Source: an uncultured Bacilli bacterium (GTDB taxonomy: Bacteria > Bacillota_I > Bacilli_A > RF39 > UBA660). From it: a DNA stretch of 41,088 nucleotides. The stretch is from assembly GCA_947629305.1 (NCBI GenBank), contig CANRDD010000004.1, forward strand, positions 1-41,088, given 5' to 3'. Positions within the stretch are counted from its first letter, which is position 1, and each line of letters starts with the position of its first letter. Positions 25,833-34,602 of the stretch are shown here, piece by piece. A model generated the notes under the pieces. The model was not told the origin of the DNA, searched no databases, and worked only from the letters and a program-made list of their open reading frames with translations. The translations under genes were made by a program, and so were the position numbers.

Positions 25833-26469
25833 CTTCTTCACCCTTTCTTTTAAGTACTCTTTTAAATTCTCGGTAATTTTCTGGTGTTTCCTCAAAACTT
25901 AAATTTTCTTTATCTAAATCTATTATTTTCAAGTTAATTATTTCTTCAATATAATTAATCATTAATCTTAATTTTTGTTCTTCATTCTCATAATTATTTA
26001 TCATATCTTTATAATGCTTTTTTGATTCTGTTTCTTCCTTTAATTCATCCTTTAACATCGCTATATTATCTAATAAAAGATCTTGATTACGATATTTAAT
26101 TTTTATTTTTCTACTAGAATAAGTATCTTGCCAATATTCTATATAACTATCTAATAATTTAATAATAGGTATAATTAAAAGACTTAATAAAGGAATACAA
26201 AAAGTAGAACTAGTTATTAATAAAATAATTATTATTTCTAAACCAATTTTCTTTAATTTATTTTTAAAAATTATTTGACTATCTTTTATATAATTATCCT
26301 TATTTTGATACAAATATAATTTTAAATTTAATTCTTTTATTTTTTCTTCTAATATTTTAATTTTATCAACATTTTGTTGATAAAATTCTTGATAAGATAT
26401 CTTCTTTTGTTTAATAAACATTAATTTATTCCAATAATTTCCTTTTCGTAAATTCAATTCTTCTAACAT
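25816..26469 (-). CDS. Coiled-coil membrane protein inserted between xseA and xseB
   Basis: The 217-residue protein has an N-terminal coiled coil (about 25-60), two membrane helices (about 75-110) and a long C-terminal coiled coil (about 130-190). The family is not recognised. Its stop lies 17 bases inside xseB and it starts 13 bases after xseA with GGAGG before the ATG, so it is tightly embedded in the operon. It shares size and layout with the protein at 14011-14640. No link to exonuclease VII is known; the position may only reflect co-expression. Confidence 0.6.
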   Translation of the reverse strand: MLEELNLRKGNYWNKLMFIKQKKISYQEFYQQNVDKIKILEEKIKELNLKLYLYQNKDNYIKDSQIIFKNKLKKIGLEIIIILLITSSTFCIPLLSLLIIPIIKLLDSYIEYWQDTYSSRKIKIKYRNQDLLLDNIAMLKDELKEETESKKHYKDMINNYENEEQKLRLMINYIEEIINLKIIDLDKENLSFEETPENYREFKRVLKRKGEEDGKNI

Positions 26470-26482
26470 TTTAAACCTCCAT

Positions 26483-27751
26483 TTACCCCTTTTCTATTTC
26501 TTTAACCATAGCTTTAACATTACCTTCATGTAATCTTATATCTATTATATCATTTTCTTTTAAATCTTTATTTGATTTAATTATTTTATTATCTATCGTT
26601 ACTAAAGAATAACCTTTTTCTAAGATACCTAAAGGATTAACTAATTTTAAAGTATTAACTAGTAAACTATATTTATTTCTTTTTTCATTAATTAAAGCTT
26701 TTGGATTTTGTAAAATATAAGATAATTTTATTTTATCTAATTCTTGTTCTTTTTTATTTAATATTATTTTAATATTATTATTTAAATTATCTATATATGT
26801 ATCTAATTTTTGCATTTTTATTTCATACATAGACATAGGACTTTTTAAAACATAACTATTTTTTAAATTTCTTAAATTAATAAATTTCGTATTAATATAA
26901 TTTTTAATAAATTTATTTGATCTTATTTTATAATTATCTAAAATATTATTTAGATCTAAAACAGTAGGAACAGCCATTTCCGCGGCACCAGTTGGAGTTG
27001 GAGCCCGAAGGTCAGCCACAAAATCAGCAATGGTCCAGTCAATTTCATGACCGACAGCACTAATGATGGGAGTCTTACATTCATAGATACTTCTAGCTAC
27101 AATTTCTTCATTAAAAGCCCAAAGGTCTTCAATTGAGCCTCCGCCTCTTCCGACAATAATTGTATCAACACCAAATTCATCAGCTCTTTTAATTTGTCTA
27201 ACAATATCTTTGCTAGCTTCCTTCCCTTGCACTAAACAAGGAAATAATATCGCTTCACACAAAGGATATCTTCTTTTAATGGTACTCATAATATCTCTTA
27301 CTGCTGCCCCAGTTGACGCGGTCACAACCCCAATTCTCTCAGGATATTTAGGTATTTTCTTTTTATGCAAAGAATCAAATAATCCTTCTTGGGCTAACTT
27401 TTTCTTTAACTTTTCAAATTCAATATATAAAGCGCCAATTCCATCAACTTCCATCTTATCAATATAAATTTGATAACTACCTTGCGCCGGATAAGCACTT
27501 AAACGCCCTTCCACCAACACATTCATTCCATCTTCTGGTTCAAATGTTAATTTAGAAGCACTAGATAAAAACATAACAGCACTTATTCTTGATGTATCAT
27601 CTTTTAACGTAAAATATAAATGTCCTTTGGTATGATTCTTAAAATTACTTATTTCCCCTTTTAAATATACTTTATTTAAAAACTTATCATTATCTAAAAT
27701 ACTTTTAATATAATTATTTATTTCACTTATTTTTAAATATTTATCTTTCAT
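26483..27751 (-). CDS. xseA: Exodeoxyribonuclease VII large subunit XseA
   Basis: XseA is the catalytic subunit of exonuclease VII, which degrades single-stranded DNA to oligonucleotides. An N-terminal OB-fold (about 1-105) includes VYLKGEISNFKNHTKGHLYFTLKD. The catalytic domain includes RIGVVTASTGAAVRDI, the key IIVGRGGGSIEDLWAFNEE at about 200-218, and SAVGHEIDWTIADFVADLRAPTPTGAAE in two parts at about 231-258. A coiled coil follows, and the C-terminus has ILEKGYSLVT. Length 422 is typical. It follows nusB by nine bases. Confidence 0.96.
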   Translation of the reverse strand: MKDKYLKISEINNYIKSILDNDKFLNKVYLKGEISNFKNHTKGHLYFTLKDDTSRISAVMFLSSASKLTFEPEDGMNVLVEGRLSAYPAQGSYQIYIDKMEVDGIGALYIEFEKLKKKLAQEGLFDSLHKKKIPKYPERIGVVTASTGAAVRDIMSTIKRRYPLCEAILFPCLVQGKEASKDIVRQIKRADEFGVDTIIVGRGGGSIEDLWAFNEEIVARSIYECKTPIISAVGHEIDWTIADFVADLRAPTPTGAAEMAVPTVLDLNNILDNYKIRSNKFIKNYINTKFINLRNLKNSYVLKSPMSMYEIKMQKLDTYIDNLNNNIKIILNKKEQELDKIKLSYILQNPKALINEKRNKYSLLVNTLKLVNPLGILEKGYSLVTIDNKIIKSNKDLKENDIIDIRLHEGNVKAMVKEIEKG

Positions 27752-27760
27752 TATTCTATC

Positions 27761-28155
27761 CTATTCTTTTATTATTTGATCTAATACGGCATTAATTATT
27801 TTTCTAACTGCTTCATCACAATATTTTTTAGCAAGTTCAATAGCTTCATTTATAACAACAATATCGGGAGTATCTGTATACTTTAATTCATATATAGCTA
27901 AACAAAGTATTGCTTTAGCATTTTTATCTAATCGATCTATTGGCCATTCTTTTAAATATTTATTAGCTTCTTTTTCTAATATATCTTGATTCTTTAATAC
28001 TCCATATACTATATCATTAACAAATTCATTTTCTATTGGGACATTATCCTTTATTAATTTATTTAAATCATATTTTATATTTCTATCCTTATATATATCT
28101 ATTTGATATAATATTATCATTATTTTTCTCTTAAAGAACTTCTTGTTAAAGCCAT
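27761..28155 (-). CDS. nusB: Transcription antitermination factor NusB, apparently frameshifted near its start
   Basis: NusB binds boxA RNA with S10 in rRNA antitermination. The body is clear: ILYQIDIY, then TDTPDIVVINEAIELAKKYC and RKIINAVLDQI near the C-terminus. The frame open from ATG 28120 (119 residues) lacks the usual N-terminus. Upstream, ATG 28153-28155, preceded by AGGAAG, encodes MALTRSSLREK, an excellent NusB N-terminus, in a frame that stops at TAA within a few codons. Adding one base in the run of five A residues (28123-28127) would join them as LREKIMIILYQID. The start at 28120 has no good ribosome-binding site. So the gene is frameshifted by a real mutation, a sequence error, or slippage. 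It heads the xseA-xseB-proS run. Confidence 0.85.
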
Positions 28156-28213
28156 TATTATGCCACTTCCTAACTAGTAAATTATATCAAATAATTATTT
28201 AAAAATAAATATC

Positions 28214-28708
28214 TTATATTAATACCGCTTTAATTATTAATTGATATCCTTTATTTATTTGATCACATGTTGTTAATACTAATACTTTTTCTTTATTCTT
28301 AATCTTAACATTAATACTCCCATCTTTTATTTCTTTATATATATCTGTTACTTGATAAGTATATATATTATCTTTATATATTATTTTTATTATATCTTTT
28401 TTTCTTAAATATCTTAAATTATTAAAAAAAGATACCTTCCCTACTCCCGAGTGACCTGCGATAAATAACCTACCCTCTTTTGATGACTTTAAAACTTCAA
28501 TATTTTGATCAACATTATTTCGAGAATCATTTATATCATAAAAACCTAAATTCATTTTTATTTTATCTATTACTAAATAACCTAAATAATCATAAGTATT
28601 ATATTCTATATTACTAATATTTATTTCTTTATAATTATTATCTTTAGGTATAAAGATAATAATTAATATACTAATAATAATTATTAATATAAATATTATT
28701 TTCTTCAA
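28214..28708 (-). CDS. Sortase-family transpeptidase with a missing consensus arginine
   Basis: About 164 residues from TTG 28708: one membrane helix (4-20), then the sortase beta-barrel. The catalytic histidine is H86 (LFIAGHSG) and the cysteine C148 (VLVLTTCDQ). The arginine that normally follows on the next strand appears as Q156 (KGYQLIIKAV), as I believe occurs in some Firmicutes sortases. Sortases join sorting-signal proteins to the wall or to pilins. No LPXTG-type protein is in the window, so the substrate is unknown. TTG 28708 is chosen because AGGTGA is five bases upstream, the same arrangement as at 11921; the upstream GTG belongs to that site. Confidence 0.8.
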   Translation of the reverse strand: MKKIIFILIIIISILIIIFIPKDNNYKEINISNIEYNTYDYLGYLVIDKIKMNLGFYDINDSRNNVDQNIEVLKSSKEGRLFIAGHSGVGKVSFFNNLRYLRKKDIIKIIYKDNIYTYQVTDIYKEIKDGSINVKIKNKEKVLVLTTCDQINKGYQLIIKAVLI

Positions 28709-28727
28709 ATAAATCACCTAGTAACTT

Positions 28728-28755
28728 ATTATAATAATTATTAATAAATTAACAA
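28728..28755 (-). promoter_or_regulatory. Promoter of the sortase gene
   Basis: TTGTTA (28750-28755) and TATAAT (28728-28733) on the minus strand are 16 bases apart, about 20 bases before the TTG start. A perfect 12-bp palindrome (GTAGAATTCTAC, 28793-28804) lies about 40 bases further upstream and could be an operator. Confidence 0.55.
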
Positions 28756-28810
28756 GGGTACTTTTTAGCGAATATTGTCGAAAAAACATTATGTAGAATT
28801 CTACAAAAAG

Positions 28811-28832
28811 AAAAAGAACTAGCTATAGTTCT
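28811..28832 (-). terminator. Intrinsic terminator of the ABC exporter operon
   Basis: AGAACTA and TAGTTCT form a 7-bp stem with a four-base loop, followed by TTTTTC and more T residues on the minus strand. It overlaps the stop codon of the second exporter gene. Confidence 0.75.
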
Positions 28833-31128
28833 AATTCATTTTTTCAAATTGAGAATTATAAAGATTAGCATAGAAGCCATTTTGTTTCATTAATTCTTCA
28901 TGATTACCTTGTTCAATTATATTTCCTTCATTCATAACTAATATTAAATCAGCATTTTTAATTGTAGATAATCTATGCGCTATAATAAATGATGTTCTTC
29001 CAACAGTTAATTTATCCATCGCTTTTTGAACTAATTCTTCTGTTCTTGTATCAACATTACTTGTTGCTTCATCAAGTATTAAGAATGGAGCATTTTCTAT
29101 CATTCCTCTGGCAATAGTAAGTAATTGTTTTTGTCCAGATGATATACTACTTACATCCGTTAATTTACTATCTAATCCATTTGGTAATGTTTTAATAAAA
29201 TGAGCACATCCTACAACTTTACAAGCTTCCATTATTTGTTCATCTGTTATATTCTCTTTATTAAATCGGATATTATCTCTTATTGTTCCATTAAAAACCC
29301 AAGTATCTTGTAAAACCATAATAAATAAATCATGAATATTTTCTCTTGTTAATTCTTTGGTTGAAACACCATCAATTAATATTCTACCTTCATTTATTTC
29401 ATAGAAACGCATTAATAAATTAACAAGGGTTGTCTTACCTGCTCCAGTAGGTCCAACTATAGCTATCTTTTGTCCTGGTTTTATATGGGCATTAAAATCT
29501 TTAATAATTAATTTATCAGGATTATAACCAAATTTAACATGATCAAATACTATTTCTCCTAATACTTTATCTACTTCTAAATATTTCGTTTTATTACTTT
29601 CATCTTCTAATTCTTCTTGATTTAAAAATTCAAATATTCTTTCACTAGAAGCCGCGGCAGATTGTAAACTTGTCATTGCTTGAGCAATTTGATTTAAAGG
29701 ATTAGTAAATAATCTAATATATAACATAAAGGCAACAATAACTCCAAAAGATATATTACCATTTAATGTTAATATAGCTCCAACTATACAAACAGCCACA
29801 TAACCAAAATTACCAATAAAACCCATGAAAGGATGCATTAATCCTGATAAAAAATGACTCTTTCTTTCCGAATTATAAACTAATTCATTTAATTCATCAA
29901 ATCTTTTATTAGCTTCTTCTTCCCCATTATATAATGTTACAACATTATGTCCAGAGAATATTTCTTCAATATGACCATTTATATTTCCTAATTCTCTTTG
30001 TCTTTGAATAAAGTATTTTTGACTCTTACTTAATACTTTAAACATAAAGATAAAACCAAATAAACTAGATAATATCGCGGTTATAGCCATAATAAAATTA
30101 GTATAAAACATCATAATAATAGAGCCAATAAATAAAGTAATAGAACTAACCATAGTACTAAAACTTTGATGTAATGATTGACTAATTGTATCAACATCAT
30201 TAGTTACTCTTGATAATGTATCTCCGATAGTTGTATTATCAAAATATTTTAAAGGTAAATTATTTATTTTTTTACTTATTAAACTTCTTAATTTTTTCGA
30301 ATATTTAACTGTTACTTGAACAACAATTAAACTTAAGATAAAACTTAATATAGCATTAAATCCATATAATAAAGCTATTTTTATTACTATATCTTTTACT
30401 TTATCCATATTTATTTCTGATTTAATTAAATTATTAATATTACTTGGCATATTATCTATAGCTTTATATATTTCTTCTTCATTATTAATATTACTTATAT
30501 TATTTATAAAACTTATTTGATCTTTAGTTGTAATATTTATATTATTATATTTAAAATCAGGTAATAATATATTTAATAAATTATCAGATAAAATACTTAT
30601 ATCATTATTAGATAATTCTATTAATTTTAATAATGATAATTTATCTTCAATTGTTATTGTATTATTTTGATATAAAGAATCTTCTAAAAACTTTTCTTTA
30701 ATAGAATTATCTAATAAAGAAAATTGTTGTAAAAATTCTTCTTGTTTAATACTTGTTATTTGTTTTATTTCTTCTTCCTTAAAATTATTACTTAAAAATT
30801 TAGGATCAGATATTTTTTTAATGATATCAGATACATTTAATATATCTGATATCTTTTGTTCATTTATTTGGGAAGTTATTTTACTTGTTAAATCTTTAAT
30901 AACTTCTGTTTTAGGTACTAAACCAATAGTTAATTCATCAGTTAAAGAAGAAAGTTTATTAGGAGCTAAAATTGTTAAAATTGATGCTATTATAGCTAAA
31001 ACAAAAGATATAATAATTGGATACCAATAAGAACGCATACTTTGAGCTAAATTAAGAATAGCTAATTTAAAATTCTTTGGTTTTTCAAATGAAGGACCAT
31101 GGCCTCTTCTTCTTGGTTCATTAGACAT
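28831..31128 (-). CDS. ABC exporter half-transporter with large loop insertion and consensus catalytic site
   Basis: About 765 residues from ATG 31128 (GGAGG nine bases upstream; the TTG at 31134 is too close to that site). Type IV ABC exporter: six-helix domain and C-terminal ATPase. An insertion of about 180 residues lies between helix 1 and helix 2 (about residues 60-245), predicted outside the cell, helical and rich in Asn, Ile and Lys. The ATPase has Walker A GPTGAGKTT, Walker B FLILDEATSNVD with the catalytic glutamate, but a non-consensus signature SSGQ (ISSGQKQLL). With the partner this makes a heterodimer with one degenerate site. Likely a multidrug, lipid or peptide exporter; substrate unknown. 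Confidence 0.9.
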   Translation of the reverse strand: MSNEPRRRGHGPSFEKPKNFKLAILNLAQSMRSYWYPIIISFVLAIIASILTILAPNKLSSLTDELTIGLVPKTEVIKDLTSKITSQINEQKISDILNVSDIIKKISDPKFLSNNFKEEEIKQITSIKQEEFLQQFSLLDNSIKEKFLEDSLYQNNTITIEDKLSLLKLIELSNNDISILSDNLLNILLPDFKYNNINITTKDQISFINNISNINNEEEIYKAIDNMPSNINNLIKSEINMDKVKDIVIKIALLYGFNAILSFILSLIVVQVTVKYSKKLRSLISKKINNLPLKYFDNTTIGDTLSRVTNDVDTISQSLHQSFSTMVSSITLFIGSIIMMFYTNFIMAITAILSSLFGFIFMFKVLSKSQKYFIQRQRELGNINGHIEEIFSGHNVVTLYNGEEEANKRFDELNELVYNSERKSHFLSGLMHPFMGFIGNFGYVAVCIVGAILTLNGNISFGVIVAFMLYIRLFTNPLNQIAQAMTSLQSAAASSERIFEFLNQEELEDESNKTKYLEVDKVLGEIVFDHVKFGYNPDKLIIKDFNAHIKPGQKIAIVGPTGAGKTTLVNLLMRFYEINEGRILIDGVSTKELTRENIHDLFIMVLQDTWVFNGTIRDNIRFNKENITDEQIMEACKVVGCAHFIKTLPNGLDSKLTDVSSISSGQKQLLTIARGMIENAPFLILDEATSNVDTRTEELVQKAMDKLTVGRTSFIIAHRLSTIKNADLILVMNEGNIIEQGNHEELMKQNGFYANLYNSQFEKMN

Positions 31129-32881
31129 TTTCAAGTTCCTCCTTCGTTACTTGGGATAAAGCAATTTCTTTATAAACATCACAAGTTTTCATTAATTCTT
31201 GATGTGTTCCTTCTCCCACACATACACCATCTTCTAATACTAATATTTTATCAGCATGAATAATTGTCCCAATTCTTTGGGCTACAATTATATTGGTAGC
31301 ATTTTGCGTATATTCTTTTAATTTTTTTCTTAAAATAGCATCTGTTTTATAATCAAGAGCCGAGAAAGAATCATCAAAGATATAGATTTCTGGATCACGG
31401 GCAATGGCTCTAGCAATAGCTAATCTTTGCTTTTGGCCTCCGGAGACATTTGTTCCTCCTTGAGATATATGTGCATCATACTCATCCGGCATTTTTTCCA
31501 CGAAGTCTTTGGCTTGGGCAACTTTGACAGCTTCCTTTATTTTTTCTTCATTTATAGGCTTTTTGCTTTTACCAAAGCTAACATTATAATTAACAGAGCC
31601 TGAGAACATTACCGCCTTTTGGGGTACATAACCAATTAAATTATGTAAATATTCTAAATCATAATCTTTAACATCAATACCATTAATTAAAATTTGCCCT
31701 TCGGTAGCATCAAATAAACGGGGAATTAACTGAATTAAAGTTGTTTTCCCACATCCTGTTGAACCTATGATAGCTAAAGTTTGCCCAGCTTCTACTTTAA
31801 AAGATATATTTTTAAGCATTGGCGCATCAGCATCCGGATATTTAAAACTTACATTTTTAAATTCAACTTGCCCATGAATATTATTTTTATTTTCTTTAAC
31901 ATTTCCACCTATAATAGTTAATTCTTCATCTAATACTTCATTAATTCTTTTCGCTGAAACACTAGCTCTTGGCAACATAATAAAGATCATAACTAACATA
32001 ACAAAGGACATAACAACTTGCATTGCATAAGAAGAAAAGACAACCATATTACCAAAAATCGTTAATTTATCCATCATTAAAGCTTTATTAAGAAGTATTG
32101 CCCCAATAAAATAAATACCTAAAGTAAGACCATACATCACAATATTCATAACTGGTCCCATGATTGACATAACACTTTGATTAAATAATTGATTAGAAGC
32201 TAAATCATTATTTGCTTTTTGAAACTTTTCTTCTTGATACTTTTCGGCATTAAAAGCTTTAACAACTCTTATTCCTGTTAAATGTTCTCTTGTTAAATCA
32301 TTAATATTATCAATTAATTTTTGAACTATTTTAAATCTTGGTAAAACAATAATCATTAAAATAATAATAACTGTAATTAGAAAAGCAACGGAACAAGCAG
32401 TTAAAATTGACCATTCTAAACCTTTATTTAATATTTTTAAAACAGCCCAGATTGCCATGATTGGTGATTTAATTAATAATTGCATTCCCATTGCTAAAAA
32501 CATTTGCACTTGTGTTACATCATTGGTTGCTCTCGTAATTAAACTAGCTGTCGAAAACTTTTTAATTTCATTAGTCGAAAAACTTTCTACCTTCGTAAAT
32601 AAGCTTTTCCGAACAGTTTTAGAGAAACTGGCCGCGATTAAAGAGACAACATAACCAACAACAACCGCGGTAGCTAAGCTCCCTAAAGCACATAAAACCA
32701 TCATGGCGCCATTTTCTAAAATGTCCGCCATTTTACTTCCTTCTGTTTCAACTAATCTTGTTATTTGTGACATATAATCAGGTATTTTTAAATCTAAATA
32801 AACTTGTGCTACAATAAAAATAATACATACAAAAAATAACCCTACCGATTTCTTATCAACTTTTTTTAGTAGTTTAAACAT
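31121..32881 (-). CDS. ABC exporter half-transporter with degenerate catalytic site
   Basis: The 586-residue partner of the preceding protein has six membrane helices (about 1-320) and an ATPase domain. Motifs are Walker A GSTGCGKTT, Q-loop IGYVPQKAVMFSG, a consensus signature VSGGQKQRLAIARA, and Walker B IYIFDDSFSALD, where Asp replaces the catalytic Glu. This Asp with the SSGQ signature of the partner forms the degenerate site known from LmrCD, BmrCD and TM287/288. Its stop overlaps the partner's start by eight bases. It has its own sigma-A promoter upstream. Confidence 0.92.
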   Translation of the reverse strand: MFKLLKKVDKKSVGLFFVCIIFIVAQVYLDLKIPDYMSQITRLVETEGSKMADILENGAMMVLCALGSLATAVVVGYVVSLIAASFSKTVRKSLFTKVESFSTNEIKKFSTASLITRATNDVTQVQMFLAMGMQLLIKSPIMAIWAVLKILNKGLEWSILTACSVAFLITVIIILMIIVLPRFKIVQKLIDNINDLTREHLTGIRVVKAFNAEKYQEEKFQKANNDLASNQLFNQSVMSIMGPVMNIVMYGLTLGIYFIGAILLNKALMMDKLTIFGNMVVFSSYAMQVVMSFVMLVMIFIMLPRASVSAKRINEVLDEELTIIGGNVKENKNNIHGQVEFKNVSFKYPDADAPMLKNISFKVEAGQTLAIIGSTGCGKTTLIQLIPRLFDATEGQILINGIDVKDYDLEYLHNLIGYVPQKAVMFSGSVNYNVSFGKSKKPINEEKIKEAVKVAQAKDFVEKMPDEYDAHISQGGTNVSGGQKQRLAIARAIARDPEIYIFDDSFSALDYKTDAILRKKLKEYTQNATNIIVAQRIGTIIHADKILVLEDGVCVGEGTHQELMKTCDVYKEIALSQVTKEELENV

Positions 32882-32952
32882 TTTATTCTCTCCTTACTTT
32901 AAAAAATTTATGTTAAAAAATAATTATTAGACCTTTTTTAGTCACATAATAA

Positions 32953-32981
32953 ATTTTAGTAAAATAACCAAAGAAAGTCAA
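32953..32981 (-). promoter_or_regulatory. Promoter of the ABC exporter operon
   Basis: TTGACT (32976-32981) and TAAAAT (32953-32958) on the minus strand are separated by exactly 17 bases. The ~65-base leader contains a short imperfect hairpin (GACTAAAAAAGGTC) near the start that could be an operator. No adjacent regulator gene is seen. Confidence 0.7.
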
Positions 32982-33016
32982 TGAAATATTTGTGAAAATT
33001 AGGAAAAATATATGTG

Positions 33017-33048
33017 AAAAAACAATAGATTTAAATTCTATTGTTTTT
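33017..33048 (-). terminator. Intrinsic terminator of dusB
   Basis: AAAAACAATAGA and TCTATTGTTTTT form a 12-bp perfect stem with a seven-base loop, followed by T residues on the minus strand. It overlaps the stop (TAG) of dusB. Confidence 0.85.
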
Positions 33049-34021
33049 CTAAAAATATAATATATTCATCTAATATTTTAAATACTTCATCTTTATTCTT
33101 AGCATTATATACTTTTATTTTTATTTCTTTATTTTGAGGTAAACCTCTTAAATAATACATAAAATGATTTCTTATTTCAAGTAAAGCTCTTTTTTCGCCT
33201 TTAAGTTTAATTAATTCTTTTATTTGTTCTTTTAACATTGTAATTTTTTCTTTAAAAGAAACCTTTTTAATAATTTCCCCATTTTCTATATAAGCTAAAC
33301 ATTCTTTAATTAACCATGGATTACCTAATAAACCTCGGCCAATCATCACCGCGGTACATCCTGTCTCATCAAGCATTCTTTTAGCCTCAAAACAAGAAGT
33401 AATATCTCCATTACCTATAACAGGAATATGGACTGCCCCCACAACTTCCTTAATAATTTCTAAATCAACTTTACCGGCATAACCAGCACTTCTTGTCCGG
33501 CCATGAATAGCAATAGCTTTGGCTCCCGCTTCTTCACAAATCCTCGCAATTAAAACAGCATTCTTACTTTTTTCATCCCAGCCACTGCGAATCTTGACTG
33601 TGACAGGAACATCAACGGCCTTGGAAACTTTCGATACGATTTCTCTTACCCTTTCAGGATCCTTTAATAAGGCGCTGCCTGCCCCAGCACGTAAGGCAAC
33701 TTTAGGAACAGGACAACCCATATTTAGATCAATAATAGCTTTAGGAAGCTTTTGGTTGACGATTTTTGCCGCCTTAGCAAGAGTCTCGGCACTTGCACCA
33801 AATAACTGAATAGCATAAGGAATTGTTAATTTTTCAAAACCATCTAACATCTCTAAAGTTTTCGCATTTTCCCGAACTAAAGCCTCAGCACTTATTAATT
33901 CACTAATAGCATAACCTGCTCCCATTTGGGCACATAAATTAATATAAACAGGATCAGAGACCCCAGCCATAGGAGCTAAAACAATTTTATTGGGAATATC
34001 TATATTACCTATATGCCACAT
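33038..34021 (-). CDS. dusB: tRNA-dihydrouridine synthase DusB
   Basis: This FMN enzyme reduces uridines in the tRNA D-loop. About 327 residues from ATG 34021; an ATG four codons earlier is directly against GGAG, too close to be used. Motifs are NKIVLAPMAGVSD near the start, IDLNMGCPVPKV (about 95-106) with the catalytic cysteine in LRAGAGSALLKD-type context, VTVKIRSGWDE, HGRTRSAGYAGKVD, PVIGNGDI and CTAVMIGRGLLGNPW. The MGCPVPKV motif is typical of the DusB group. It follows pduL by a few bases. Confidence 0.95.
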   Translation of the reverse strand: MWHIGNIDIPNKIVLAPMAGVSDPVYINLCAQMGAGYAISELISAEALVRENAKTLEMLDGFEKLTIPYAIQLFGASAETLAKAAKIVNQKLPKAIIDLNMGCPVPKVALRAGAGSALLKDPERVREIVSKVSKAVDVPVTVKIRSGWDEKSKNAVLIARICEEAGAKAIAIHGRTRSAGYAGKVDLEIIKEVVGAVHIPVIGNGDITSCFEAKRMLDETGCTAVMIGRGLLGNPWLIKECLAYIENGEIIKKVSFKEKITMLKEQIKELIKLKGEKRALLEIRNHFMYYLRGLPQNKEIKIKVYNAKNKDEVFKILDEYIIFLEKQ

Positions 34022-34038
34022 TAAATCTAACATCTCCT

Positions 34039-34602
34039 TTAATTAATAATTAATTTTTGCGTATCACCTTGATTTAATAAAAAGGCATTGGCATCATCTG
34101 TATCTAAATGCACTTCCATAAAGCCATCACTACTAACTTTGGCTTCAACTTCAATAACACCTTTTTTAATTCCATCAATAACAAGTGATAATTTTTGGCC
34201 ATCTTGAACATGATATTTTTCCGCATCTTCTAAAGAAAAATGAACATGTCTATTTGCAATAATCGCTGCTTTAACTTTAACACTTCCCTTTGGCCCAATT
34301 ATTTCTATTTCTTCGGCATCTTCTAAATCCCCACTTCTTCGAACTGATGGATTTAAACCAAATATTCTTGCATCACTCTTAGATATTTCCACTTGATTAT
34401 ATTTTCTTAAAGGTCCAATTATTCTAACATTATTCATTTGTCCTTTTTCTGTTTTTAAACTCACTGTTTCATTCGCAGCAAATTGCCCAATTTGATTTAA
34501 TTTATTTCTTACTGTTAAAGGTTCATCAAAAAGTTTTTGATAAGTTTCCTCATTTAAATGCACATGTCTTGCACTAATTCCTATCTTAATTTTTACTTCC
34601 AT
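34039..34602 (-). CDS. pduL: Phosphotransacylase PduL
   Basis: PduL moves acyl groups between CoA and phosphate (acetyl-CoA to acetyl phosphate or the propanoyl form). In Firmicutes it can replace Pta in acetate production. The 187-residue protein has two internal repeats. The zinc-binding histidines are in ISARHVHL (about 9-16) and IANRHVHFS (about 115-123), with EVHLDTDDANAF near the C-terminus. No microcompartment genes or encapsulation peptide are seen, so a housekeeping acetyl-phosphate role is more likely than propanediol degradation. It overlaps the end of the phosphatase-like gene by 17 bases. Confidence 0.93.
   Translation of the reverse strand: MEVKIKIGISARHVHLNEETYQKLFDEPLTVRNKLNQIGQFAANETVSLKTEKGQMNNVRIIGPLRKYNQVEISKSDARIFGLNPSVRRSGDLEDAEEIEIIGPKGSVKVKAAIIANRHVHFSLEDAEKYHVQDGQKLSLVIDGIKKGVIEVEAKVSSDGFMEVHLDTDDANAFLLNQGDTQKLIIN

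Noticed and set aside
28793-28804. Perfect 12-bp palindrome GTAGAATTCTAC as a regulator site
   Set aside because: Position upstream of the sortase promoter is suggestive, but it is a single copy and no regulator is nearby, so it is mentioned only under the promoter.
30823-30853. 11-bp perfect inverted repeat with T-run on the + strand inside the ABC exporter gene
   Set aside because: It resembles a terminator only for antisense transcription, and no antisense promoter was evident. It encodes part of the low-complexity helical insertion, where chance repeats are common.
33519-33809. Open frame of 96 codons on the + strand inside dusB
   Set aside because: Antisense shadow of a conserved enzyme; the opposite frame is merely free of stops in a GC-richer patch.
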